Of a stretch of 64,000 bases of DNA, positions 57,194-64,000 are shown in pieces. Position 1 is the stretch's first letter; each line of letters opens with the position of its first letter. A program made the translations under genes and the position numbers. The notes under the pieces are model-generated. The model made no database searches, was not told where the DNA came from, and worked only from the letters and a program-made list of their open reading frames with translations. The stretch spans positions 7,978,501 through 8,042,500 of the forward strand of contig NZ_CP095376.1 of NCBI RefSeq assembly GCF_023008405.1. The letters are read 5' to 3'. The DNA is from Amycolatopsis sp. FBCC-B4732. GTDB lineage: Bacteria > Actinomycetota > Actinomycetes > Mycobacteriales > Pseudonocardiaceae.

Positions 57194-57748
57194 TCAGCGG
57201 GCCAGCGCGGACGGCTTCCCGTCGCGGCGCAGGACGTTGGTCAGCACGCCTTCGCCGTGGCGCTCGAACGCCGGCACCAGCTTCTCGCCGAAGACGCACA
57301 GCGTGCGCTCCCACGGGTGGCCGAGCGTGCCGAACGAGAAGTCGGACGCCAGGAACAGGTGGTAGTCCGCGCGCGGGAACGCCGGCACCGGCCAGCGGGC
57401 ACCTTCGGTCATCAGGTGCGGGCGGACGCGGTAGGTCTGGTGCTGCCAGTGCAGCGCCCACAGCCAGTCGTCCGGGCCGCAGACCTCGCGGAACGCGGCC
57501 AGCGCGATGGCGGCCACCTGGTGCTCCTCGACCGCGTACGGGCCGAGGCGGAACTCGGCGGAGGCGCGGTCCAGGTCGCCGGGCGAGAGGTCCCAGGTGC
57601 GCGACGGCGCCGGCTCGCGGAAGCCCGGCCACGCGTGGGCGTAGGTGCTCGGCCAGAACCCCAGCTTGTCGTACACCCAGTACCAGGCGGGCTCGTCCAC
57701 GACGCGGGAGACGGCTTCCCAGGCAGCATTCACGTTTACCAATGGCAC
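57194..57748 (-). CDS. DUF2716 family protein
   Basis: A 184-residue soluble protein with many Trp residues. LGFWPSTYAHAWPGFREP, VPAFPRADYHLFLASDF and FGTLGHPWERTLCVFGEKLV are characteristic of DUF2716. I chose GTG 57748 (MPLVNVNAAWEAV) because CGAGGT lies about 9 bases upstream. The frame is open to 57850, which would overlap the promoter of the divergent hydrolase. Function unknown. It may work with the neighbouring Imm7-like protein. Confidence 0.83.
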   Translation of the reverse strand: MPLVNVNAAWEAVSRVVDEPAWYWVYDKLGFWPSTYAHAWPGFREPAPSRTWDLSPGDLDRASAEFRLGPYAVEEHQVAAIALAAFREVCGPDDWLWALHWQHQTYRVRPHLMTEGARWPVPAFPRADYHLFLASDFSFGTLGHPWERTLCVFGEKLVPAFERHGEGVLTNVLRRDGKPSALAR

Positions 57749-57881
57749 AGCACGACCTCGAAGTTGGCCAGGCACGGAAGAACACGCGAAAGCTTCGTGT
57801 TCGACCCTCGGTTTGTCCAGTCCCCGTCCGCCCGCCGCGAACTGTGTCACTCGACCGGGTGGGTTCTGTCAGGTTGTCACC

Positions 57882-58553
57882 ATGCGAATCGTCTTCGTCC
57901 ACGGCGCCTTCGTCCGCGACGGCGCCTGGTGGTGGCAGCCGACGGCGGACCTACTCGCGCGGCGGGGTTTGCGCAGCTCAGCGGCGGTGTTGCCGAGCTG
58001 CGAAACCGAGCCGCGCGGTGACCTCCACGACGACGCCGCGGCCGTCCGCGCGCTGCTCGACGCCTCCGACGAGCCCGCGCTGCTGGTCGGGCATTCCTAC
58101 GGCGGGATGGTGATCACACAAGCCGGGCGCCACCCCGCGGTCCGCCGGCTGGTCTACGTGACGTCGTTCCTGCCGGACGCCGGCGAGGCGCTGGCGGACT
58201 TCGGCGGCGGCGAGCCGCGGCACGTCAGCCACGGCGACGGCACCGCGAGCGTCCGGGAAGAACTCGTGCGGCCGCTCTTCGCCCAGGACTTCGACGACGC
58301 CACCTACGCGGCGGCCGCGGCGAGGCTCGCCGCGCAGAACGAAGTCGTGTTCGGCCAGCGGACGAGCGAGGTGGCGTGGCGGGAGGTCCCGTCGACCTAC
58401 GTCGTCTGCGGGGACGATCTCGCGACTCCGCCGGAGAAGCAGCGGGAGCACGCCGGGCGCGCGACCGACGTCGTCGAGCTGCCGGTGGCGCACCACCCGT
58501 TCGTCACGCGGCCGGAGCTCGTCGCCGAGGTGCTGCTTCAGAGGACGAGGTAG
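57882..58553 (+). CDS. Alpha/beta-fold hydrolase
   Basis: A 223-residue compact hydrolase. MRIVFVHGAFVRDGAWWWQP supplies the oxyanion HG, the nucleophile Ser is in LLVGHSYGGMVITQAG, and the catalytic His is in VAHHPFVTRPELVAE. It is like the small esterases related to plant hydroxynitrile lyase/MenH-type proteins; the substrate is unknown. ATG 57882. Its 3' end overlaps the convergent Ser/Thr kinase gene by 16 bases. Confidence 0.92.
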   Translation: MRIVFVHGAFVRDGAWWWQPTADLLARRGLRSSAAVLPSCETEPRGDLHDDAAAVRALLDASDEPALLVGHSYGGMVITQAGRHPAVRRLVYVTSFLPDAGEALADFGGGEPRHVSHGDGTASVREELVRPLFAQDFDDATYAAAAARLAAQNEVVFGQRTSEVAWREVPSTYVVCGDDLATPPEKQREHAGRATDVVELPVAHHPFVTRPELVAEVLLQRTR

Positions 58554-60058
58554 CCCATCAGGAACTCCTTCTTCTTGCCCTCGCAGCCGGCGTCGAGGGA
58601 GTCGAAGTGGCTCGCACCCGCGTTGCAGCGGTACAGCGCCCGCGCGCTCGCCCCGGACGGCGGGTCGGCGTAGATGCTGCCCAGCAGGCCGAGCGCCTGC
58701 TGGCCCTCGCACTTCCCGCTCTGGTCGGGCGAGGTGAACCAGTCCTTCTGGTCCTTCACCTTGCAGGCGAACAACTTCCGCGTCCCCGGCTCGGCCGTCG
58801 CGACGAGCGAACCGAAGGTGCCTTCCTTGGTGAAGCCGGGCGGCGGGCCGACCTTCCTCGTGCCGCTGAAGTGGCCACCGTCGGCTTGGTGGAAGCGGAT
58901 CAGCGGCACCTTCGCCGGGTCGGGCTTCGCCGCGGTGCCCGAGGTCGGTGCAGTGGTCGCGGACGCGCTCGGGGACGGGGACTTCTTGTGGCCGGCCGAC
59001 GCGGTCTTCGACGGCGCCGAAGTGGACGCCGGTTCCGAGGTCACGCCCGCGGCCGCCACCGGTGTCGAGGCCGTCGGCTTGAGGAGGAAGATCGCGCCGA
59101 GCGCGACGACCACCGCCGCCGCGACCCCGGCCAGCACCAGCGGGAGCCGCTTCTTGGGCGGCCGGTCCCAGTCCACTGTGGTCGGTGACGGCGCGGCCAC
59201 CTTCGCCGTCACCGGCTCGAAGACGATCGTCGGCAGCGACGCCGGGTCGACCGCCTGCGTCGGAGAGTCGGTGATCGCCGTGCGCGCGGTTTCCAGCAGC
59301 CCCCGCACCCCGGACGCGGTCAGCCGGTCCGAAGTGGACTGCGTGAGCAGGCCGCGGACGGCGTCGGCGAGCGGCCCGCGGCAGCGCTCCAGCACCGGCT
59401 GGTCGTACATGATCGCGTGCAGCGTCGCGGCCGTGGTGGTGCGCTGGAAGGGCGCGCGGCCTTCGGCGGCGTGGAACAGCGTCGCGCCGAGCGACCAGAG
59501 GTCCGCCGCGGGCGACGGGCCGGCGCCGGCGAACAGCTCGGGCGCCATGTAGCCGGGCGAGCCCATGACGCCGCCGGTCTGCGTCAGCCCCGGGTCGTCC
59601 ATGGCCCGTGCGATGCCGAAGTCCGCGAGCTTCACGCGGTCGCCGGGCAGCACCATGATGTTGCTGGGCTTGACGTCCCGGTGCACGATCCCGGCCCGGT
59701 GCGCGCTTTCGAGCGCGCCGAGCACCTGCAGGCCGAGCGCGGCGACGCGGTCGTTCGCCAGCGCGCCTTCGCGGCCCACGACGTCCGCGAGGGTGGGCGC
59801 GACGACGAGTTCCATGACGATGAACGTGGCGCCCTGCTCGCTGACGACGTCGTACACCGTGACGACGCCGGGGTCGCTGAGCCGGCCCGCGGTCCGGGCT
59901 TCGCGCATGACGCGTTCGAGGTTGGTGCCCGGCGGGGTGGCCAGTTCCTTCAGCGCGACCGGGCGCCCGAGCACCTGGTCTTCGGCGCGCCAGACCACGC
60001 CCATCCCGCCGCGGCCGAGCTCGGCCGAGATCGCGTACCGCCCCGCGACCAGTCTCAT
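58538..60058 (-). CDS. Receptor-type Ser/Thr protein kinase (PknB-like)
   Basis: A 506-residue eukaryotic-type kinase. The catalytic domain (1-270) shows the Gly loop GRGGMGVVWRAED, Lys37 in VALKEL, HRDVKPSNIMV, DFGIARAM and GSPGYMAPELF. One helix (about 305-325, PLVLAGVAAAVVVALGAIFL) precedes a Ser/Thr/Ala linker and an extracellular domain of about 110 residues with four Cys (FACKVKDQ, GKCEGQQ, YRCNAGA, DAGCEG), probably two disulfides. It lacks PASTA repeats, so it senses something other than muropeptides. Confidence 0.93.
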   Translation of the reverse strand: MRLVAGRYAISAELGRGGMGVVWRAEDQVLGRPVALKELATPPGTNLERVMREARTAGRLSDPGVVTVYDVVSEQGATFIVMELVVAPTLADVVGREGALANDRVAALGLQVLGALESAHRAGIVHRDVKPSNIMVLPGDRVKLADFGIARAMDDPGLTQTGGVMGSPGYMAPELFAGAGPSPAADLWSLGATLFHAAEGRAPFQRTTTAATLHAIMYDQPVLERCRGPLADAVRGLLTQSTSDRLTASGVRGLLETARTAITDSPTQAVDPASLPTIVFEPVTAKVAAPSPTTVDWDRPPKKRLPLVLAGVAAAVVVALGAIFLLKPTASTPVAAAGVTSEPASTSAPSKTASAGHKKSPSPSASATTAPTSGTAAKPDPAKVPLIRFHQADGGHFSGTRKVGPPPGFTKEGTFGSLVATAEPGTRKLFACKVKDQKDWFTSPDQSGKCEGQQALGLLGSIYADPPSGASARALYRCNAGASHFDSLDAGCEGKKKEFLMGYLVL

Positions 60059-60192
60059 CGTCGCCCCCTGAAAGCTCGGGGGCCGATGCTAGCGGCCCTT
60101 GGTTGCCAATCCGGCGGCAGTCACGGCGGAGACCGTCGCCTCGTGCGGATCGGCTGCGGACCGTGTCCGCCTGCTTTCGGCCGGATTGCCAA

Positions 60193-60224
60193 GGGGAGGC
60201 GCCGGGCGCTCCCGGCGCCTCCCC
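60193..60224 (-). terminator. Strong terminator after the 201-residue hypothetical gene
   Basis: GGGGAGGCGCCGGG (60193-60206) and CCCGGCGCCTCCCC (60211-60224) form a perfect 14-bp stem with a 4-base CGCT loop, 4 bases after the stop at 60229. The rest of the gap 60059-60228 holds only a looser 9-bp inverted repeat. Confidence 0.85.
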
Positions 60225-60228
60225 TGGC

Positions 60229-60834
60229 TCAGGCGGCGTCCCAGAGGGTCAAGAACGCGGACGCTTCACTGCGCGCCCAGGGCTTCAGCCGCTCGCGGTC
60301 ACGCGTCGAGAGCTGGTACTCCTTCGCGCGGCGGACGTCGATCACCAGTGCCTCGCCGCCGGGCAGGAGGTCGGGCATCGCCTGCTCCAGCACCCACAGC
60401 GCGAGCTGCGCCGAGGACTTCGCCAACGGCTCCTCCTTGAAGTAGAGCCAGGTGGCGTACCGGCGGCCGTCGCTCTTGCGGAGCCCCATCTGCGGGCTGA
60501 CGCCGATCTCCAGCTCGCCGATCCGGCAGCGGCCGCGGCCGACCTCGACCAGCCCCGGCGACTTGCGGCCGAGGTAGCGCAGCCAGCCGTCGGCGATCGC
60601 CGCGTAGTGCGGCTTCGTCCGGTCGTCGGCGGCGTTGACGAGGGCGCGCAAGGCGACTTCGTCCTGGTTCGCCGCCCGGCCGGACCGCACCGCGTTGGCC
60701 GCCCGCCGGTAGTAGTTGAACGCCGCTCGCGCCGGGTCTTCGTACTGCCTCCGCTGCCGCCGGACGAACGACGACCGCGACGGACCGGAACTCGCGCTGT
60801 AGCCCACGAACGTGGACAGGGTGATGTAGGCCAT
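60229..60834 (-). CDS. Hypothetical protein (201 aa) behind a DNA-damage-type promoter
   Basis: A basic, soluble alpha/beta protein. It opens MAYITLSTFVGYSASSGPSR and contains RAAFNYYRRAANAVRSGRA and LGRKSPGLVEVGRGRCRIGE. It has no membrane segment and no catalytic motif I recognise. ATG 60834 has an excellent GGAGGAAGGCAGGG ribosome site; the frame is open to 60879. The upstream region carries both a LexA-like and a PafBC-like element, suggesting induction by DNA damage, and a perfect terminator follows the gene. The basic charge would allow nucleic-acid binding, but that is speculative. Confidence 0.8.
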   Translation of the reverse strand: MAYITLSTFVGYSASSGPSRSSFVRRQRRQYEDPARAAFNYYRRAANAVRSGRAANQDEVALRALVNAADDRTKPHYAAIADGWLRYLGRKSPGLVEVGRGRCRIGELEIGVSPQMGLRKSDGRRYATWLYFKEEPLAKSSAQLALWVLEQAMPDLLPGGEALVIDVRRAKEYQLSTRDRERLKPWARSEASAFLTLWDAA

Positions 60835-60897
60835 GGCCCTGCCTTCCTCCATCACGCCACCCGCGGACGCGGGCGGCATCTCCCCTGGACAACGCCA

Positions 60898-60920
60898 ATT
60901 TTAGAACATATGTACGACAG
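60898..60920 (-). promoter_or_regulatory. Composite PafBC-like/LexA-like promoter
   Basis: Read on the minus strand, CTGTCGTAC (60920-60912) is followed after exactly 8 bases by TAAAAT (60903-60898). This copies the layout TTGTCRGTG-N8-TANNNT of PafBC-dependent damage promoters (TGTC core and -10 kept). The plus-strand word TAGAACATATGTACGA (60902-60917) differs at two fixed positions from the LexA box TCGAAC-N4-GTTCGA. The ATG at 60834 lies about 57 bases after the predicted transcription start. Confidence 0.5.
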
Positions 60921-61066
60921 TTTTCGGCCGCTCGACGGGTGACCCGGGAGGGGACTCCCGAAACCGGCCGACTTGCGCTACGTTGCCGATCAACCTCAAA
61001 CCGCAACCTCGCAGGTCGGCAGCGCGTGCCAGACTGATGCCCCGAACGGTGGATGGGGGTCCTTGG

Positions 61067-62203
61067 ATGAGCTGGCAGGAAGAGCTTCGCCGTCTCGACG
61101 CGGAGCTTGCCGAGGGTCGCATCGAGCCCGCTGACCACCGCAAACAGCGGGATGAGCTGCTCGCGCAGGCCTCCGGTTCGACCGTGCCGTCACCGGTGCC
61201 GTCGCCGCTACGCCGTCCGGGTGAAACCTGGCGAAGCGCGAACCCCGCGAGCCACCCCACGCCGGTCCACCCCGTCACGCCCGTGCAGCGCATGGAGTCG
61301 CCCCGGCCTGCGGTGCCGCTGCCGCCCCCGCCGTGGCAGCGGACCGGCCTGCCGAAGACGGTCTCGACGAGCCACGTGCCCGCCATCCCCGACCACATGA
61401 CGACCGCGCCGAGCCCGGCCGACATCACGCCGACCCGCTACCTGCGCGTCGACGGGCCGGCCGAGCAGGGGCCGGGCAGCCGGTTCCCGCCGATCACGCC
61501 GCCGGGCGGTGAGCCGCGGCCGCCGCAGCTCGAACCGGACGGCCCGTCGGGCAAGCACCGGTGGGACACCGAAGGCGGATCGCCGGGCCGGCCGACCTGG
61601 CCGTTCATCGCGCTCGGCGTGCTGGTCGTGCTCGGCATGGTCGTCGGGGCGACGATGTGGCTCGGCAACGAGGACCCGGCGCCCAGCGCCCTCTCGTCGT
61701 TCACGCCCTCCGTCACGCAGCCGCCCGCCGCCGCGACCCAGCCGCAGCTGGAGGACCAGGTGCCGCCGCTGCCCGGGTTGCAGCACCCGGAGAGCTCGAC
61801 GATGTCGCTGGCCCGCGGGCTCGACCTGAAGCTGTACCCCAAGGAAGCCGCGCAGGTCTTCTCCCAGCACGGCGTCACGCAGCTCGTCTACCGCGCTTCG
61901 TCGGCCGGGGACACCGGGTTCCTCGGCTACGCGATCCCCGCCGAGAACGCCGAAGGTGCGAAGGCGATCGTCGACTACCTGCGCGACGCCGCCGCGGCCG
62001 GCGGGTTCGCCCCGATCGCCGCCGACCCGGCGTCGGTCACCGGCCGCAACGACGACCAGCGGCTGGACGGCACCTGGTACACCTCGGGCAAGGTCGCCAT
62101 CGTGCTCTGGGCGTCGCAGCCGTTCGACAAGGACAAGAACGAGCTGAAGACCAGCCTCGACAACGCCGTCGCCGTGTTCAAGAAAGCGCTGCCGCCCAGC
62201 TGA
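61067..62203 (+). CDS. Hypothetical single-pass membrane protein with extracellular domain
   Basis: A 378-residue protein. The N-terminus MSWQEELRRLDAELAEGRIE, followed by ADHRKQRDELLAQA, is a short helical pair like SHOCT domains. A long Pro-rich cytoplasmic stretch follows. One helix lies near 184-204 (WPFIALGVLVVLGMVVGATM), and an extracellular alpha/beta domain closes the protein (QVFSQHGVTQLVYRASSAGD to KTSLDNAVAVFKKAL). ATG 61067 follows GGGGGTCC. The family is not recognised; a surface sensor or lipoprotein-like role is possible. Its stop abuts the convergent glycosyltransferase stop with no gap. Confidence 0.78.
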   Translation: MSWQEELRRLDAELAEGRIEPADHRKQRDELLAQASGSTVPSPVPSPLRRPGETWRSANPASHPTPVHPVTPVQRMESPRPAVPLPPPPWQRTGLPKTVSTSHVPAIPDHMTTAPSPADITPTRYLRVDGPAEQGPGSRFPPITPPGGEPRPPQLEPDGPSGKHRWDTEGGSPGRPTWPFIALGVLVVLGMVVGATMWLGNEDPAPSALSSFTPSVTQPPAAATQPQLEDQVPPLPGLQHPESSTMSLARGLDLKLYPKEAAQVFSQHGVTQLVYRASSAGDTGFLGYAIPAENAEGAKAIVDYLRDAAAAGGFAPIAADPASVTGRNDDQRLDGTWYTSGKVAIVLWASQPFDKDKNELKTSLDNAVAVFKKALPPS

Positions 62204-64000
62204 TCAGCCGCGCCGCTCGAGCACCCCGGTGAGCGTGCGGCGGGCGACGTCGGCGCCGAACAGGCGGTCCACCACCGTCTTGCCCTCTTCGGACAGCCGC
62301 TGCCACAGCTTGTCGTCCTCGAGCAGCGTGACGATCTCGTCGGCGAGCTCCTCGGCCGAAGCGCCGACGAGGACGTCCTGGCCGTGCGTCAGGTGCATGC
62401 CCTCGGCGGCCAGCGGGGTGGCGACCACGGGGACGCCGTAGCCGAGGCTCTCGCCCAGCTTCCCCTTCACGCCCGCGCCGAAGCGCAGCGGCGCGACGAC
62501 GACCCTGGCCTCGCCGTACGCGCTGTCGAGGTTCGGGACCCAGCCGCGGACGACGACGCCGTCGCGCTCGAGCTCGAACATCTCCTGCGGCGGGTTGCTG
62601 CCGACGATCTGCGCGACCGCGTCCGGACGGCGGCGGCGCACGAGCGGCATGATCTCCTCCGCCAGCCAGCGCGCCGCGTCCCGGTTGGGCAGGTGGTCGA
62701 AGCTGCCGACGAACAGCACGCCGGAGCGGCCTTCGGGAACCGCGACCGAGCCGTCGGCGTGGTGCACGTTGGACAGCACCTCGACGCGCGCCGACGGCAC
62801 CAGCTCCCGCAGCAGCGCGCGCTCCACATCGGACACGACGAAGGTGACGTCGGTGGCGCGGGTGAGCCCGAGTTCCGACTCCCGCAGCACTTCGGCGCGC
62901 CGCCGCAGCGTGAGCTCTTCGCGGGTTTCGCCGAGCTGCGCGGCCAGGTCGGCCTGCCGGTTGAGGCGGACGAAGTGCAGGTCGACCGTGTCGTAGGCGA
63001 TGACGCAGTCGGGCGCGTGCTCGCGGACCTGCTCCAGCAGCTGCCAGGCGACGTGCGGCCGGGACAGCACGGCCAGGCTCAGGTCGGCACCGGCGTCGCG
63101 CAGGAACTCCAGCTGCTCGCCGAGCCCGGTCACCACCGTGACGCCCGCGCGGTACAGCGCGTCGGCGTAAGGCTCCGGGAGCGCGTTGTTGAGCGGCATG
63201 AAGACGACGCGCTGCCCGAGGCCGACGAGCAGTTCGAGGATGCGGAACATCCGCACCGAGCCGGAGTCCTTGTCCGGCATCGGCACCTGGTGGTCGGCGA
63301 CCAGCACGGTGCCGCCGCGGTGGCCGTCCGCCGTGCGCTGCCGTCCGGCCCAGACCGCGCGCGGGCTCGCCTCGGGGAAGTGGTCGCGCAGCTGGACGCT
63401 CCACTTGTCGACGAAGACGCCGCGGTTGAGCTCCTGGTGGCGCTTCACGCCGGAGGAGACGTCGGTGCCGTTGGTGATGCCCTCGTGGTGCACGACGACC
63501 GACGCGGGCTGGACCATCGTCCGGTACCCCGCCGCGCGCACGGCGAACGCGAGGTCGGTGTCCTCGTAGTACGCGGGTGCGAAGCGCGTGTCGAAGCCGC
63601 CGATGCGCTCGAACAGCTCACGGCGGACGAGCAGCGCCGCGCCGGAGCAGTAGTCGACGTCGCGCAGGGCCTGGTACCAGGGCGCGTCCGGGTTCTGCAG
63701 CCTGCCGTAGTTCCAGCCGGTGCCGTCGGCCCAGATGATGCCGCCGCACTCCTGGAGGCGGCCGTCCGGGTAGACCAGCTTGGACCCGACGAGCCCGACG
63801 TCCGGCCGCGTCTCGACGACGGCGACCAGCTCGTCCAGCCAGCCCGCCTTGACCTCCGTGTCGTTGTTGAGGAAGAAGACGAACTCGCCGCGCGCGTTCT
63901 CCGCGCCCAGGTTGCAGGCGCCGACGAAGCCCAGGTTCTTCGGGGCCCGGATCAGCCGGACCCCGGCGCAGCCGGCCACGCGGTCGGCGGAGTCGTCCGG
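62204..64000 (-). CDS. GT2-GT4 two-domain glycosyltransferase, N-terminus outside the window
   Basis: The frame is open to the right edge; about 598 codons are visible. The first part is the end of a GT2 domain: NLGFVGACNLGAENARGEFV, the nucleotide-sugar/metal motif FLNNDTEVKAGWLDEL and GGFDTRFAPAYYEDTDLAFA. A linker leads to a GT4 (GT-B) domain with GVLFVGSFDHLPNRDAARWL and VVAPLRFGAGVKGKLGESLG, where the usual phosphate-binding E7E region lies. Fusions of this sort build rhamnan/O-antigen-like or other surface polysaccharides. Acceptor and sugar cannot be told. Confidence 0.9.
   Translation of the reverse strand, partial: PDDSADRVAGCAGVRLIRAPKNLGFVGACNLGAENARGEFVFFLNNDTEVKAGWLDELVAVVETRPDVGLVGSKLVYPDGRLQECGGIIWADGTGWNYGRLQNPDAPWYQALRDVDYCSGAALLVRRELFERIGGFDTRFAPAYYEDTDLAFAVRAAGYRTMVQPASVVVHHEGITNGTDVSSGVKRHQELNRGVFVDKWSVQLRDHFPEASPRAVWAGRQRTADGHRGGTVLVADHQVPMPDKDSGSVRMFRILELLVGLGQRVVFMPLNNALPEPYADALYRAGVTVVTGLGEQLEFLRDAGADLSLAVLSRPHVAWQLLEQVREHAPDCVIAYDTVDLHFVRLNRQADLAAQLGETREELTLRRRAEVLRESELGLTRATDVTFVVSDVERALLRELVPSARVEVLSNVHHADGSVAVPEGRSGVLFVGSFDHLPNRDAARWLAEEIMPLVRRRRPDAVAQIVGSNPPQEMFELERDGVVVRGWVPNLDSAYGEARVVVAPLRFGAGVKGKLGESLGYGVPVVATPLAAEGMHLTHGQDVLVGASAEELADEIVTLLEDDKLWQRLSEEGKTVVDRLFGADVARRTLTGVLERRG

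Overview
The window is bacterial chromosome of very high G+C with dense, short-spaced genes, frequent GTG/TTG starts and strong G/C bias at third codon positions. A mycothiol conjugate amidase, IdeR/DmdR-type iron boxes, a fused CydDC exporter, an XPB-N-like helicase-associated protein, SigE-type sigma factors and a PknB-like kinase all point to an actinomycete. Gene content is most like Pseudonocardiales, with Amycolatopsis as my best guess (inference; no database was searched). There is no prophage, insertion sequence, CRISPR array or large biosynthetic cluster. It looks like ordinary chromosome of regulators, transporters and housekeeping genes.

Layout. 1-3011: a partial hypothetical gene, a helical hypothetical protein and an orphan NIT-domain membrane protein. 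3146-9022: a MazG-like protein, a DUF3024 protein, a P-loop kinase, a pair of degenerate nuclease-fold proteins (exonuclease fold with BRCT; SNase fold with excalibur) and an XPB-N-like protein. 8992-10133: an excalibur protein coupled to a sortase. 10418-19077: a NarL-type response regulator facing a minus-strand block cydA, cydB, cydDC and a histidine kinase. The kinase's GAF domain is interrupted by about 270 residues of tandem repeats. 19116-24338: an S41 peptidase, a GDT1-type transporter behind a 14-bp palindrome, a DUF998 protein and the homogentisate dioxygenase locus with an IclR regulator. 24419-29195: a solute-binding/VWA fusion protein with a coiled-coil partner, a frameshifted MFS gene and a divergent LysR regulator.

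29162-34336 holds two iron-box genes: a DUF2470 protein and a BfrB-type ferritin, the latter behind three iron-box-like sites. A PPOX-fold protein, a CPBP protease and arginine deiminase lie between them. 34417-38507: a sigma/anti-sigma-like pair, DUF952 and DUF5926 proteins and a cytochrome P450, followed by 0.5 kb of non-coding tandem repeats. 39018-41894: mca translationally coupled to a DHA2-type exporter, with a divergent TetR gene and clear operator repeats. This reads as a mycothiol-based detoxification module.

41891-52820: a rhodanese and two acetate-type sodium/solute symporters, each with a small membrane partner. A LytTR regulator heads one symporter operon. A LytS-type kinase lies 3 kb away beyond a secreted GH16-CBM6 glucanase, and SppA follows the kinase. 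53068-64000: an Fpg/Nei glycosylase, a sigma factor fused to an anti-sigma-like, membrane and extracellular tail, tRNA-Gly(GCC), a YiaA/B protein, an Imm7-like protein, a DUF2716 protein, a hydrolase, a receptor Ser/Thr kinase, a gene behind a DNA-damage-type promoter, and the C-terminal part of a GT2-GT4 glycosyltransferase cut by the window end.
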